Below, piece by piece: positions 8,546-20,121 of a stretch of DNA of 52,954 bases. The first letter of the stretch is position 1; each line of letters begins with the position of its first letter. The notes under the pieces were generated by a model that saw only the letters and a list, made by a program, of their open reading frames with translations, was not told the DNA's origin and did no database searches. Source of the stretch: Peribacillus cavernae (GTDB lineage Bacteria; Bacillota; Bacilli; Bacillales; DSM-1321). The stretch is from contig NZ_RYZZ01000028.1 in NCBI RefSeq assembly GCF_003989135.1, positions 1-52,954 on the forward strand. Reading direction: 5' to 3'. The position numbers and the translations under genes are program-made.

Positions 8546-9413
8546 AAACGAGGGAGACAAACCGGCTTTGTATTTAGTGCCGACACCGATCGGCAATCTC
8601 GAGGATATGAGCTATCGGGCATTAAGAATCTTAAAGGAGTCCGACGTGATTGCAGCGGAAGATACGAGAAACACAAAGAAACTTTGTAACTATTTCGAAA
8701 TTGAAACGCCGGTAATCAGCTATCATGAGCACAATAAGCAGGCAAGTGGAAAACATATTATCAACCGGCTTCTGTCCGGACAAGTGGTTGCTTTGGTCAG
8801 CGATGCTGGAATGCCAACAATCTCAGATCCTGGCTATGAATTGGTAAAGGAAGCGTTAGAAGAGAAAATTACCGTAGTTCCCTTGCCGGGGGCAAATGCA
8901 GCATTAACGGCGCTGATTTCATCAGGTCTTTCGCCGCAGCCGTTTTATTTTTACGGTTTCCTGCCGCGAAGTACAAAGGAAAAGAAACGGGAATTGGAAA
9001 CTCTCAAAAAAGTTCATTCAACATGGATTCTATATGAATCCCCGCACCGTTTAAAAGAAACATTAAAAGCAATGCTTGAGATTGTGGGAGACAGGCAGAT
9101 TGTCCTGTGCAGAGAGCTGACTAAAAAGTTCGAGGAATTTATCCGTGGCACTCTCAGCGAAATGGTGACCTGGGCGTCTGAAACGGAAATCAGGGGGGAA
9201 TTTTGCCTCATTATTGAAGGCTCTGGGATATCGGAGGAAATCAATCAAGAGAACTGGTGGGATAGCATGGAACTGGAGACACATGTCAACCATTATATAG
9301 GTGAACAAAACCTCAGTTCAAAAGAAGCGATTAAACAAGTGGCAAAGGACCGAGGCATCAGTAAAAGGGAAGTCTATCAAGCGTATCATATAGGAAAAGC
9401 GGAAGCGCCCTGA
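8523..9413 (+). CDS. rsmI: 16S rRNA (cytidine(1402)-2'-O)-methyltransferase
   Basis: Uses SAM to 2'-O-methylate C1402 in the ribosomal P site. It is a 296 aa tetrapyrrole-methylase-fold protein. Conserved N-terminal YLVPTPIGNLEDMSYRA and ESDVIAAEDTRNT, the LVSDAGMPTISDPG SAM loop and PLPGANA are all intact. AAAGGAGG lies 12 bases upstream of the ATG, inside yazA, so the two genes overlap. It is the last gene of the darA-rsmI string; the convergent abrB follows, and the shared gap holds a hairpin. Confidence 0.95.
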   Translation: MWQQKSFENEGDKPALYLVPTPIGNLEDMSYRALRILKESDVIAAEDTRNTKKLCNYFEIETPVISYHEHNKQASGKHIINRLLSGQVVALVSDAGMPTISDPGYELVKEALEEKITVVPLPGANAALTALISSGLSPQPFYFYGFLPRSTKEKKRELETLKKVHSTWILYESPHRLKETLKAMLEIVGDRQIVLCRELTKKFEEFIRGTLSEMVTWASETEIRGEFCLIIEGSGISEEINQENWWDSMELETHVNHYIGEQNLSSKEAIKQVAKDRGISKREVYQAYHIGKAEAP

Positions 9414-9513
9414 TTGCCGTTGTGACTGGCTAAGCCACGGCGCACGAGAAAAATCCTGATTTCTGAAGCTAGACACCAGTCATGTTGATAAGCTGGTTTT
9501 CCTATTTAATGAA

Positions 9514-9541
9514 AAAAGGCTTCCGATGAGGGAAGCCTTTC
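9514..9541 (-). terminator. abrB terminator
   Basis: The arms AAAGGCTTCC and GGAAGCCTTT surround a short loop. Read on the minus strand the hairpin is followed by a T-run (the A-run at 9510-9516), so it ends abrB. It could also slow convergent rsmI transcripts, since the plus-strand arm ends in CTTT. Confidence 0.85.
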
Positions 9542-9549
9542 ATAGTTGA

Positions 9550-9834
9550 TTATTTAGCGGTTTCGAAGTTTCCTTGGATTTCTTTAAGAAGCTGTTCTGC
9601 ACCTTCACGGCTTAGAATTAACTTTCCACCAGCAAAAGTAAGGTTATCATCAGAGACCTCTCCAGTAACCTGACAAGTCATGCTAGCTTTGTATTTTTTC
9701 AAGATGATGCGTTCATCGTCCACGTAAATTTCCAAAGCATCCTTTTCGGCAATGCCTAATGTGCGGCGTAATTCAATCGGAATGACCACACGTCCCAATT
9801 CGTCAACCTTACGAACAATACCAGTAGATTTCAT
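9550..9834 (-). CDS. abrB: Transition state regulator AbrB
   Basis: A 94 aa swapped-hairpin DNA-binding protein that represses many post-exponential genes, including spoVG in B. subtilis, and is itself repressed by Spo0A. The first 50 residues carry the AbrB/SpoVT fold (MKSTGIVRKVDELGRVVIP, then ELRRTLGI). The C-terminal half is the multimerisation region. It is the only well-supported minus-strand gene here. GAGAGGAG lies upstream of the ATG, a TTGACG/TATTAT promoter is at 9914-9942, and its own terminator follows. Confidence 0.97.
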   Translation of the reverse strand: MKSTGIVRKVDELGRVVIPIELRRTLGIAEKDALEIYVDDERIILKKYKASMTCQVTGEVSDDNLTFAGGKLILSREGAEQLLKEIQGNFETAK

Positions 9835-9913
9835 TTTGTTTTTCTCCTCTCAGAATCTAGTACCTATTTTTTTATTTTTTTCGTCATTATTCGACAATTT
9901 TCTTCTCAAACTA

Positions 9914-9942
9914 ATAATACCAGCCATTCCCAAATCCGTCAA
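9914..9942 (-). promoter_or_regulatory. abrB sigma-A promoter
   Basis: On the minus strand TTGACG (9937-9942) and TATTAT (9914-9919) are separated by 17 bp, close to the sigma-A consensus. The transcript would have a leader of roughly 70 bases before the abrB ATG at 9834. The rest of the 600 bp abrB-metG gap holds a repeat relic (10180-10268) and the metG promoter. Confidence 0.7.
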
Positions 9943-10179
9943 TGATTTTTATTTCCTAATTCTTCAATTAAAAAAGAGAGCTAGAAGCGGCTTTAAATCA
10001 GGGTTTGTCACCATAAACTTTAAGATGTTAAAAAAAGTTAAAGGTAGTGTCCACTAATCCTTTAATAGATTAGTAAATTTCATATTCAAATCCCCCTCCT
10101 CTGTTCGACAAATATCGACAAAAGACTACAAAGCCCTTTTTTATAGGATAAGAAAGTATAACTTTTTCAATATGAACTG

Positions 10180-10268
10180 GTCTGGCGCAAGCAGCCTAGC
10201 TCCGACGCACAGGACGTGTCGGATATTAGTTGACGTTCCTCTTGAACAAGGCGCTTGCGTTTTTCTTA
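10180..10268 (-). repeat. Interspersed palindromic repeat copy upstream of metG
   Basis: Read on the minus strand it has the family order: an AGAAAAACGCAAGCGCCTTG-like head, then GGAACGTCAAC, and a hairpin CCGACACGTCCTGTGCGTCGG. The plus strand ends CAAGGCGCTTGCG then a T-rich tract at 10247-10268, about 200 bases before the metG start. Confidence 0.65.
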
Positions 10269-10415
10269 TTTGAATAAGAATCATTTTTAAGATAACAGGA
10301 AACTGCTAAAATGACAGGTGTATAAGTATTATAAGGACAATGGGATTTATTTACAAACTATCAGACTTATAAATAGAGTAATTTGTTAAATTTCATTCGT
10401 GAAGCTTCTTAACTA

Positions 10416-12469
<2,054 letters not shown>

Positions 12470-12479
12470 AATATTCCCT

Positions 12480-12527
12480 CAATAACATAGAAATGTTTCA
12501 CATGGAACATTTTTATGTTATTTTTTT
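12480..12527 (+). terminator. metG terminator with embedded parS-like core
   Basis: The two-step stem is AATAACATA/TATGTTATT (12481-12489 and 12514-12522) and AAATGTT/AACATTT (12491-12497 and 12506-12512), followed by a T-run. The loop and upper stem contain a near match to the ParB site parS (12494-12509). Confidence 0.85.
12494..12509. promoter_or_regulatory. Candidate degenerate parS site
   Basis: TGTTTCACATGGAACA differs from the parS consensus TGTTTCACGTGAAACA at two of 16 positions, one of them in the central CpG. parS sites cluster near the origin, and as I recall one in B. subtilis lies in this metS region. The mismatches and its place in a terminator stem leave real doubt. Confidence 0.35.
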
Positions 12528-12602
12528 AGGCCTCTGACCGACTCACTCTGTCCTTCGCAAGAATGGTTAGTTTGAAAAAAAATAAGCAAAATAAACAGAT
12601 TC

Positions 12603-12617
12603 AAGACAAATTGTCTT
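12603..12617. promoter_or_regulatory. Perfect 15 bp palindrome upstream of tatD
   Basis: AAGACAA-A-TTGTCTT is a perfect inverted repeat 105 bases before the tatD ATG, in an AT-rich gap with no clear -35/-10 pair. It looks like an operator or a small hairpin. No known regulator motif is recognised. Confidence 0.3.
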
Positions 12618-12722
12618 TCATAATGTACATTTACTTTTAAGAATGTAATATATTTGCTGCTCAAATGAGAAACATGAAAGCTTCTATTACGTAATACATT
12701 AATGCTTGAAAGGACGATAACG

Positions 12723-13490
12723 ATGTTATTTGATACACATGTACATTTAAATGCAGACCAATTTGAGAAAGACTTGGAAGAAGTCATTGAAAGAGCTAAG
12801 TTGGCAGGCGTATCAAATGTAGTGGTGGTAGGCTTTGACCGTCCAACTATTAGGCGTGCGATGGAGTTGATAGAACAATATGACTTTATGTATGCGAGTG
12901 TCGGCTGGCATCCCGTGGATGCTATTGACATGGTTGAAGCGGATCTGGAATGGATTGAAGAGCTTACACGTCATCCTAAAGTGGTGGCTATTGGCGAAAT
13001 GGGCCTTGATTATCATTGGGATAAATCTCCGAAAGAAATTCAAAAGGAGGTATTTCGGAAGCAAATCCAGCTTGCTAAGAAGGTAAAGCTGCCTATCATT
13101 ATTCATAACCGGGAAGCAACTGCTGATATAGTAGAGATTCTAAAAGAGGAGAATGCTGCTGAAGTCGGAGGCATTATGCATTGTTTTAGTGGAAGTCCCG
13201 AAACGGCAAAGGAATGTGTAGAAATGAACTTTTACATATCTCTTGGAGGGCCGGTTACATTCAAAAATGCAAAGAAGCCCAAAGAGGTGGCTGCCGAAAT
13301 ACCACTTGACCGTCTTCTGATCGAAACTGATTGTCCCTATCTTGCTCCCCATCCATACCGTGGAAAAAGAAATGAACCGTCCTTTGTCAAGCTTGTTGCG
13401 GAGCAAATTGCCGAAATTAAAAATGTGACGATGGAGGAAGTGGCGGAGGCTACGGAAAAAAACGCAAAAAAATTATTCGGCATCAACTGA
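12723..13490 (+). CDS. tatD: TatD family metal-dependent hydrolase
   Basis: A 255 aa TIM-barrel metal-dependent DNase/hydrolase (B. subtilis YabD/DayD). The metal-binding HVH (His6, His8), IGEMGLDYHW, IIHNREA, HCFSG and ETDCPYLAP motifs are all present. Relatives are 3'-5' exonucleases and are also implicated in D-aminoacyl-tRNA hydrolysis. The start MLFDTHVHL at 12723 follows AAAGGA; an upstream ATG at 12702 lacks a ribosome site. It leads the tatD-rnmV-ksgA group. yabE, present after it in B. subtilis, is missing. Confidence 0.93.
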   Translation: MLFDTHVHLNADQFEKDLEEVIERAKLAGVSNVVVVGFDRPTIRRAMELIEQYDFMYASVGWHPVDAIDMVEADLEWIEELTRHPKVVAIGEMGLDYHWDKSPKEIQKEVFRKQIQLAKKVKLPIIIHNREATADIVEILKEENAAEVGGIMHCFSGSPETAKECVEMNFYISLGGPVTFKNAKKPKEVAAEIPLDRLLIETDCPYLAPHPYRGKRNEPSFVKLVAEQIAEIKNVTMEEVAEATEKNAKKLFGIN

Positions 13491-13652
13491 CAGATTATGC
13501 TGCCGGTTTGCCGCTAAGTTTGTCCGAAAACGTCATCCGAGTTGAAAAAGTCACCGATGTAGTGGAAGAACCAGTTAACTTTGCGGTTATTACCAAAAAA
13601 GATAACGTTTGTTGAAGGGAAAGAGAAAATGGTTTCGCATTCGGAGGAAATG

Positions 13653-15099
<1,447 letters not shown>

Positions 15100-15121
15100 A
15101 CAGAATAGCTATTCAAAATGC

Positions 15122-15149
15122 AGGAGCCAGACAAAGGCTCTTTTGTTTT
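15122..15149 (+). terminator. Terminator after ksgA
   Basis: GAGCC (15124-15128) pairs with GGCTC (15136-15140), followed by TTTTGTTTT. The stem is short but well placed, 25 bases after the ksgA stop. Confidence 0.6.
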
Positions 15150-15159
15150 AGAAATACAT

Positions 15160-15188
15160 CACCAATTTGTCGACGGACGCATAGCCTA
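15160..15188 (+). promoter_or_regulatory. Sigma-K promoter of yabG
   Basis: CACC (15160-15163) and CATAGCCTA (15180-15188) are 16 bp apart, fitting the sigma-K consensus AC-N16/17-CATANNNTA. YabG is a late mother-cell product under sigma-K in B. subtilis, so position and timing agree. Confidence 0.6.
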
Positions 15189-15244
15189 TCAAGAATAATG
15201 ATTCCGACAGGGCAGTAAAATGCATCTTGTCTAGAGGTGAGTCC

Positions 15245-16123
15245 ATGCGTATAGAAGTGAACGATATAGTCGGACGGAAATCCTACGAATGCGATGTCTT
15301 ATTTCGTATTATTGATATTAGGGTTACCCAGGGAAAACAGGAAGCGATCCTTTATGGCGAAGATATTCGTTTAGTTGCTGATGCCCCATTTCAGGACTTA
15401 CTTGTAATTAATGATGAAGAAAGGAGCAGCCGTCAAAAGACGAACAATGCTCTTCAGGAACAGTCATTTCTGCTTTTTTCACAAGACAAAGAGTTATTAA
15501 AGCAAAAGAGTGAATATCAATCAAGCAATGGCTATCGCTATAGAGGCGATTATTTTCAGATCCCCGGCAGGGTGCTTCATATTGATGGAGATCCTTCTTA
15601 CTTAAGAAAATGCCTTGATGTATATGAGAAAATCGGGATTCCAGTAAAAGGAATCTATTGCAATGAAAAGGAAATGCCGGAACGAATCGGTACGCTCATC
15701 GATGATTACCGGCCGGACATATTGGTAATCACTGGACACGACTCCTATTCAAAATCAAAAGGGAAGAAAAAGGACTTACACGCATATCGGCATTCCATGC
15801 ATTTTGCTCAAACAGTTCTCGAAGCAAGAAAGAAGATCCCGAGCCTGGATCAATTAATCATTTTTGCCGGAGCCTGCCAGTCCCATTTTGAATCGCTGAT
15901 CCAGGCGGGAGCTAATTTTGCAAGTTCACCGGAAAGAGTGAATATCCATGCGCTCGATCCCGTTTATATCGTAGCAAAGATAAGCTTTACCTCATTCAGG
16001 GAATATATCCATGTCTGGGATGTCCTGCGCAATACCTTAACAGGCGAAAAGGGATTGGGAGGAATCGATACAAAAGGAGTTCTCCGTACGGGGTTGCCTT
16101 ATCATATTTCGAAGGAAGAATGA
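15245..16123 (+). CDS. yabG: Sporulation protease YabG
   Basis: A 292 aa spore-coat processing cysteine-type protease; in B. subtilis it trims several coat proteins late in sporulation and in Clostridioides it processes pre-pro-SleC. The family blocks RVLHIDGDPSYL, DILVITGHDSYSK and FAGACQSHFESL (with conserved Cys and His residues) are present. The start ATG at 15245 follows AGAGGTGAG; an in-frame TTG at 15227 lies too far upstream of that site. It is transcribed alone, probably by sigma-K. Confidence 0.94.
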   Translation: MRIEVNDIVGRKSYECDVLFRIIDIRVTQGKQEAILYGEDIRLVADAPFQDLLVINDEERSSRQKTNNALQEQSFLLFSQDKELLKQKSEYQSSNGYRYRGDYFQIPGRVLHIDGDPSYLRKCLDVYEKIGIPVKGIYCNEKEMPERIGTLIDDYRPDILVITGHDSYSKSKGKKKDLHAYRHSMHFAQTVLEARKKIPSLDQLIIFAGACQSHFESLIQAGANFASSPERVNIHALDPVYIVAKISFTSFREYIHVWDVLRNTLTGEKGLGGIDTKGVLRTGLPYHISKEE

Positions 16124-16158
16124 TGGCTGCATGATCATGATTGCAGCCTATTGGTTTT
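16124..16158 (+). terminator. Probable terminator after yabG
   Basis: The strong stem GGCTGCA/TGCAGCC surrounds a short loop and starts right after the stop codon. Only a weak TTGGTTTT tract follows. The remaining 200 bp up to the veg promoters show no convincing gene; an open frame there (from 16151) has no ribosome site and an odd composition. Confidence 0.5.
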
Positions 16159-16374
16159 AGCAGCGAAAAAAAGCAGAAGAGAATATTACCGATCCTTTAC
16201 ATATTTTTTCAATTTTGGATCTATACTAAATGAAGATTCTAACGTAGTATTCTTACCGCTGATAGGTCATTCCGATCTGCTTCCACTAAGTCATTCCTTA
16301 CAAATGGATGCTAAAAGCTGCAGTACTGGAAGCGCAATGCTGGGTAATCGGCGAAATTTGCGTAAAAAAAACCA

Positions 16375-16404
16375 TTGACAAACAAATTTAAGTGCTGATA
16401 TAAT
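16375..16404 (+). promoter_or_regulatory. veg promoter I
   Basis: A perfect TTGACA (16375-16380) and perfect TATAAT (16399-16404) are 18 bp apart with AT-rich flanks. This is the counterpart of the very strong B. subtilis Pveg. Confidence 0.85.
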
Positions 16405-16416
16405 TTATTATTTTGT

Positions 16417-16446
16417 TTGACTTTAGGTTAGAGTTTGTGATATACT
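16417..16446 (+). promoter_or_regulatory. veg promoter II
   Basis: TTGACT (16417-16422) and TATACT (16441-16446) are 18 bp apart, in tandem with promoter I. A double promoter is also known at B. subtilis veg. Its start point lies close to the ribosome site GTGAGGTGG. Confidence 0.65.
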
Positions 16447-16468
16447 ACACTCAGTGAGGTGGACCGAA

Positions 16469-16720
16469 ATGCCAAAAACTTTAGCTGATATTAAAAAAGC
16501 GCTGGACTCCAATCTAGGAAATCGGTTGCTTTTAAAAGCGAACGGCGGAAGAAGAAAGACGATTGAACGTTTTGGAACGTTAGCGGAAACTTATCCGGCT
16601 GTATTCGTAATTGAGCTCGACCAGGATGAGAATGCATTTGAAAGAGTCTCATACAGCTATGCTGACGTATTAACGGAAACCGTAGAATTAACATTTTTGA
16701 ATAAGCAACAAGAGATGTAA
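16469..16720 (+). CDS. veg: Veg protein
   Basis: An 83 aa small basic/beta-rich protein, highly conserved in Firmicutes. The core [15 protein letters not shown] and the [16 protein letters not shown] end are diagnostic. In B. subtilis Veg promotes biofilm matrix expression by counteracting SinR. The ATG at 16469 follows GTGAGGTGG; the in-frame codons upstream are inside that site. It has two strong promoters and its own terminator, so high constitutive expression is likely. Confidence 0.94.
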   Translation: MPKTLADIKKALDSNLGNRLLLKANGGRRKTIERFGTLAETYPAVFVIELDQDENAFERVSYSYADVLTETVELTFLNKQQEM

Positions 16721-16728
16721 ATCTTTGT

Positions 16729-16757
16729 GGGCAGCAAACTTAGTTTGGTGCCTTTTA
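16729..16757 (+). terminator. veg terminator
   Basis: GGCAGCAAAC and GTTTGGTGCC pair with one mismatch around TTA, followed by TTTT. It lies nine bases after the veg stop. Confidence 0.6.
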
Positions 16758-16840
16758 GTTTGTCCAAAAAAAGGCTTAAATGAAAACGGCATGATGAGAG
16801 AAGCTAATAATGTGTCAGCATGTGAAAGGGGTTGTTCTAT

Positions 16841-17017
16841 TTGGGCAGAAGAAAAGGCATTATGTCAGAGGGATTCAAAGAAGAACTGGCAAAAGAGCTT
16901 GGGTTTTACGATACAGTCCAACAAGAGGGCTGGGGCGGAATACGAGCCCGTGATGCCGGAAACATGGTGAAGCTTGCAATTGAAAAGGCGCAAAGTCAAA
17001 TGATAGACAAACGCTAA
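16841..17017 (+). CDS. sspF: Small acid-soluble spore protein SspF
   Basis: A 58 aa minor alpha/beta-type SASP, a DNA-binding protein of the forespore. It contains the SASP helices ([11 protein letters not shown], then [11 protein letters not shown]). The start is a TTG at 16841 giving MGRRKGIM, nine bases after AAAGGGG; this equals the B. subtilis N-terminus. The gene stands alone between veg and ispE, which is the usual place. No sigma-G promoter could be placed with confidence. Confidence 0.92.
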   Translation: MGRRKGIMSEGFKEELAKELGFYDTVQQEGWGGIRARDAGNMVKLAIEKAQSQMIDKR

Positions 17018-17085
17018 CGTTTTCACGCGGGTAAACTGGTTATCGATATAGTCAATTACTACTCATGCTGAGACAAATAACGAAT

Positions 17086-17137
17086 AACGGGCCAGATTTC
17101 CTCTACTGCGGGCTGTATGAGGAGTCCGGCCCGTTTT
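17086..17137 (+). terminator. Terminator after sspF
   Basis: AACGGGCC (17086-17093) pairs with GGCCCGTT (17128-17135), with an inner CCTC/GAGG helix in the loop. The U-tract is short. No further gene is seen between here and ispE. Confidence 0.65.
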
Positions 17138-17305
17138 ACATTTTCAGGATCGTTTTGGATTGGATTACAGAAGCTGATTGATGTTCCTCTCCTTGTAAAA
17201 TTCAATGTCCTAGCATTGCAAATAACCGGGAAAAACCTTTAGAATGGATACAGATGTGATAAAATAGGACAAGAACTTTTAAGAACGTTAAAGTAGGTGG
17301 AAATA

Positions 17306-18175
17306 TTGAAGCTTATGGAGAAAGCACCGGCTAAGATTAACTTAGCGCTTGATGTGCTTTTTAAGCGGCCGGATGGGTACCACGAAGTAGAAATGGTCAT
17401 GACTACTGTGGATCTGGCAGATAGGATCGAACTTAAAGAGGCAGGAAACGGCAGAATTCAAATCATATCCCATAATCGCTTTGTTCCGGATGATAACCGA
17501 AACCTGGCTTATCAAGCGGCTGCTTTATTAAAAGAGCGATATCGCATAAATAAAGGTGTATCCATTTCGATTGAAAAAAATATCCCGGTAGCGGCGGGCC
17601 TTGCCGGTGGAAGCAGTGATGCCGCCGCCACATTACGAGGCTTAAATCGGCTATGGCATCTTGGTTTATCATTGGATGAGCTTGCTGATATCGGTGCGGC
17701 AATTGGATCGGATGTGTCATTCTGTGTTTACGGCGGAACCGCATTAGCGAAGGGCAGAGGGGAAAAAATTACCCATCTGCCTGTCCCCCCTAAATGCTGG
17801 GTTATTCTCGCCAAGCCGACAATCGGTGTTTCGACGGCAGATGTGTATAAACGGCTTAAACTGGAAAATGCTGGCCATCCTTATGTAAAAGAGATGATTT
17901 CAGCCATTATCCATAATGATTATCACCAATTATGCGGAAATCTTGGGAATATTCTCGAGCAGGTAACGCTGCCGCTTTATCCGGAAGTTGCCAACATCAA
18001 AGAACAAATGAAGACATTCGGTGCCGATGCAGTGTTAATGAGCGGAAGCGGCCCGACAGTGTTCGGGCTGGTGGAACATGATTCACGGATGCAGCGCATT
18101 TATAACGGGTTAAGGGGATTTTGCCATCAGGTTTACGCGGTTAGAATGCTTGGGGATCGAAATAGTCTTGAATAA
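17306..18175 (+). CDS. ispE: 4-diphosphocytidyl-2-C-methyl-D-erythritol kinase
   Basis: The fourth step of the MEP isoprenoid pathway: phosphorylates CDP-ME with ATP. It is a 289 aa GHMP kinase, the same length as in B. subtilis. [13 protein letters not shown] is the N-terminal substrate motif, [15 protein letters not shown] (about 93-107) the ATP loop, and [10 protein letters not shown] the third motif. The TTG start at 17306, close behind AGGTGG, gives [10 protein letters not shown], matching the family. It is followed 62 bases later by purR. Confidence 0.95.
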   Translation: MKLMEKAPAKINLALDVLFKRPDGYHEVEMVMTTVDLADRIELKEAGNGRIQIISHNRFVPDDNRNLAYQAAALLKERYRINKGVSISIEKNIPVAAGLAGGSSDAAATLRGLNRLWHLGLSLDELADIGAAIGSDVSFCVYGGTALAKGRGEKITHLPVPPKCWVILAKPTIGVSTADVYKRLKLENAGHPYVKEMISAIIHNDYHQLCGNLGNILEQVTLPLYPEVANIKEQMKTFGADAVLMSGSGPTVFGLVEHDSRMQRIYNGLRGFCHQVYAVRMLGDRNSLE

Positions 18176-18204
18176 GCACGTACAATAATGATATATTATC
18201 TTTA

Positions 18205-18217
18205 AATATTCGGAATT
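18205..18217 (-). promoter_or_regulatory. Candidate PurBox upstream of purR
   Basis: On the minus strand AATTCCGAATATT matches the PurBox AWWWCCGAACWWT at 12 of 13 positions, 21 bases before the purR start. A much weaker half-site in opposite orientation (18174-18186, 9 of 13) lies 18 bases away, near the 16-17 spacing of known pairs. This suggests autoregulation of purR. Confidence 0.45.
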
Positions 18218-18237
18218 AAACAAAAGGGGGTGCAGCC

Positions 18238-19062
18238 ATGAAGTTTAGACGCAGCGAGAGGCTGGTGGACATGACGAACTATTTATTAGAACATCCGGGC
18301 CGGCTTGTTTCACTCACCTATTTTGCTGAAAGGTACAGTTCCGCTAAATCTTCCATCAGCGAAGATTTAACGATTATTAAAGAAACGTTTGAATCACGTG
18401 GGATAGGAACGCTTAAGACTGTTCCCGGTGCGGCTGGCGGTGTAAGATTTATAGTTAGTATCCAAAGGGATGAGGCTTTAAGCTTTATTGACGAAATGTG
18501 CGGGATTATTTCAAGCCCCGAAAGACTATTGCCAGGGGGATATTTATATATGACGGATATTCTCGGTCAGCCGGAGATTGTAAATAAGGTCGGCAGGATC
18601 ATTGCAGCCGCTTATGCTGATAAAAAAGTCGACCTGATCATGACGATGGCGACGAAAGGGATTCCGCTTGCGTACGCGGTTGCCAATCATTTGAATGTCC
18701 CGGTTGTGATTGTCCGCAGGGATAACAAAGTCACAGAGGGTTCTACTGTCTCGATTAATTACGTCTCCGGCTCATCCAAGCGGATTCAAACGATGGTCTT
18801 ATCCAAGCGAAGCCTTGCTGAAGGTTCAAATGTGTTAATTGTCGATGATTTTATGAAAGCCGGCGGTACTGTCAACGGAATGGTCAGTTTGTTAGAGGAG
18901 TTCCACGCAACTGTTGCCGGAATTGCCGTTTTGGTTGAATCGGAAAATACAGAGGAACGGCTGATTGAACAGTATCTTTCGTTGATCAAATTATCGGATG
19001 TAGATGAAAAGGATAAAAAGATTAATGTCAGCCGCGGAAACTATTTTACAAAAACCAGTTAA
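18238..19062 (+). CDS. purR: Purine operon repressor PurR
   Basis: A 274 aa Bacillus-type PurR: an N-terminal winged helix ([16 protein letters not shown], residues 1-75) and a phosphoribosyltransferase-like domain that senses PRPP. The PRPP loop [12 protein letters not shown] lies near 200-212. PRPP binding releases it from PurBoxes of purine genes. GGGGG lies a few bases upstream of the ATG. ridA follows after 32 bases, and prs, which makes PRPP, lies 2.4 kb downstream. Confidence 0.96.
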   Translation: MKFRRSERLVDMTNYLLEHPGRLVSLTYFAERYSSAKSSISEDLTIIKETFESRGIGTLKTVPGAAGGVRFIVSIQRDEALSFIDEMCGIISSPERLLPGGYLYMTDILGQPEIVNKVGRIIAAAYADKKVDLIMTMATKGIPLAYAVANHLNVPVVIVRRDNKVTEGSTVSINYVSGSSKRIQTMVLSKRSLAEGSNVLIVDDFMKAGGTVNGMVSLLEEFHATVAGIAVLVESENTEERLIEQYLSLIKLSDVDEKDKKINVSRGNYFTKTS

Positions 19063-19094
19063 GGCTGGCCGTGGAAAATAGAGGAGGACCAGAA

Positions 19095-19469
19095 ATGAAA
19101 TCAGTATATACAAAGGAAGCACCGGCAGCAATTGGACCATATTCACAGGGAATCGTTGTGAATAATCTATTTTTCAGCTCCGGGCAAGTTCCGCTGACTG
19201 CCGATGGGGTAATGCTTACGGGTAATGTTCAGGAGCAAACCCATCAGGTATTTAAAAACCTAAAGGCTGTTCTGAAAGAAGCGGGAGCAACATTCGAGAC
19301 AGTTGTCAAAGCCACTGTTTTTATTAAAGACATGAATGACTTTTCTATAATAAATGATGTTTATGGTGAATATTTTTCAGCACATAAACCAGCAAGATCC
19401 TGTGTAGAGGTGGCACGCCTCCCGAAAGATGCTCTCGTCGAAATAGAAGTTGTAGCGCTCGTTAAATGA
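19095..19469 (+). CDS. ridA: RidA family enamine/imine deaminase (YabJ)
   Basis: A 124 aa trimeric YjgF/YER057c/UK114 protein that hydrolyses reactive enamine/imine intermediates made by PLP enzymes. The conserved Arg in [12 protein letters not shown] and the N-terminal [11 protein letters not shown] motif are present. GAGGAGG lies 9 bases upstream of the ATG at 19095; the GTG at 19071 is ignored. The pair purR-ridA is conserved in bacilli. The terminator stem overlaps its last codons. Confidence 0.95.
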   Translation: MKSVYTKEAPAAIGPYSQGIVVNNLFFSSGQVPLTADGVMLTGNVQEQTHQVFKNLKAVLKEAGATFETVVKATVFIKDMNDFSIINDVYGEYFSAHKPARSCVEVARLPKDALVEIEVVALVK

Positions 19470-19485
19470 AAACGGGCTTTTTTTT
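19457..19485 (+). terminator. Terminator overlapping the ridA stop
   Basis: GCTCGTT (19457-19463) pairs with AACGGGC (19471-19477) and is followed by eight T. The left arm lies within the last ridA codons. Confidence 0.8.
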
Positions 19486-19515
19486 GTACAATTCTAAAAA
19501 TTTTACATTTATATA

Positions 19516-19546
19516 GAAGGATTATATTGTCCTTTTGTTGAATATG
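19516..19546 (+). promoter_or_regulatory. Sigma-H promoter of spoVG
   Basis: GAAGGATTA (19516-19524) and GTTGAATAT (19537-19545) are separated by 12 bp, fitting RNAGGAWWW-N11/12-RNNGAATWW. spoVG is the classic sigma-H, AbrB-repressed gene of B. subtilis, and the flanks are AT-rich as AbrB targets usually are. Confidence 0.75.
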
Positions 19547-19586
19547 TAGGGTAAGTTTTAATTATGTTGAAGAGGTGGTGAACAGA

Positions 19587-19880
19587 ATGGAAGTGACTGA
19601 CGTAAGATTACGCCGCGTAACAACAGATGGACGCATGAGGGCGATTGCTTCTATCACGTTGGATAATGAGTTTGTTGTTCATGATATCCGTGTAATTGAC
19701 GGTAATAACGGTTTATTCGTAGCAATGCCGAGTAAACGCACTCCGGACGGAGAATTCCGCGATATCGCTCATCCCATTAATTCTTCAACTCGTGGGAAAA
19801 TCCAGGAAGCAGTATTGACGGAATACCACCGTTTAGGGGAAATAGAAGTAGTAGAATTAGAAGAAGCTGGAGCTTCCTAA
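19587..19880 (+). CDS. spoVG: Septation/RNA-binding regulator SpoVG
   Basis: A 97 aa nucleic-acid-binding protein with effects on asymmetric septation and, in other Firmicutes, on gene regulation and virulence. It is highly conserved here ([31 protein letters not shown]). AGAGGTGG lies upstream of the ATG at 19587. It is monocistronic, with a sigma-H promoter before and a strong terminator after. Confidence 0.97.
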   Translation: MEVTDVRLRRVTTDGRMRAIASITLDNEFVVHDIRVIDGNNGLFVAMPSKRTPDGEFRDIAHPINSSTRGKIQEAVLTEYHRLGEIEVVELEEAGAS

Positions 19881-19900
19881 TCAATAAGAATTTTTTGCAT

Positions 19901-19930
19901 CGAGAGCCTGCTTCCTAAGTAGGGCTCTTT
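19901..19930 (+). terminator. spoVG terminator
   Basis: AGAGCC pairs with GGCTCT, extended by TGCT/AGTA in the upper stem, followed by TTTTTATT. Confidence 0.8.
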
Positions 19931-19987
19931 TTATTGAGTTTTACATACTATTTACTCTGCCTTCTTTTCAGATACCCCCCAACCATT

Positions 19988-20030
19988 TAGTCGACATCCC
20001 TTTAGAACAATGAGCTTCCGCTTTTCTTGT
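19988..20030 (-). repeat. Relic of interspersed repeat upstream of glmU
   Basis: TAGTCGACATCCCTTTAGAA followed by CAATGAGCTTCCGCTTTTC is a decayed terminal part of the repeat family, in the same orientation relative to the next gene as the copies at 10247, 23515, 41817 and 46966. Confidence 0.5.
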
Positions 20031-20057
20031 CAAAAATTTGTACTTTCATCTGTTGCC

Positions 20058-20086
20058 TTGAAAACATTCCATTTTTCATATAATAT
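20058..20086 (+). promoter_or_regulatory. glmU-prs promoter
   Basis: TTGAAA (20058-20063) and TAATAT (20081-20086) are 17 bp apart. It lies 35 bases before the glmU start, just after the repeat relic. Confidence 0.6.
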
Positions 20087-20121
20087 TTTTAATGGATAAA
20101 AAGGTAAAATGGAGGCTTATT

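Noticed and set aside
9425..9475. Repeat-family copy between rsmI and abrB
   Set aside because: Only GAAGCTAGACACC resembles the family tail; the head and paired arms are missing, so it was not listed as an element.
9752..10057. Plus-strand open frame antisense to abrB
   Set aside because: Mostly the antisense of abrB and its AT-rich promoter region; no ribosome site.
16151..16378. 75-codon open frame between yabG and veg
   Set aside because: TTG start without a Shine-Dalgarno sequence; it begins in the yabG terminator and ends in the veg promoter.
17530..17545. AAGAGCGAT motif copy in ispE and another at 52637
   Set aside because: Single copies; a 9-mer is expected by chance in 53 kb read on both strands about 0.4 times, and neither has the 20 bp periodic context.
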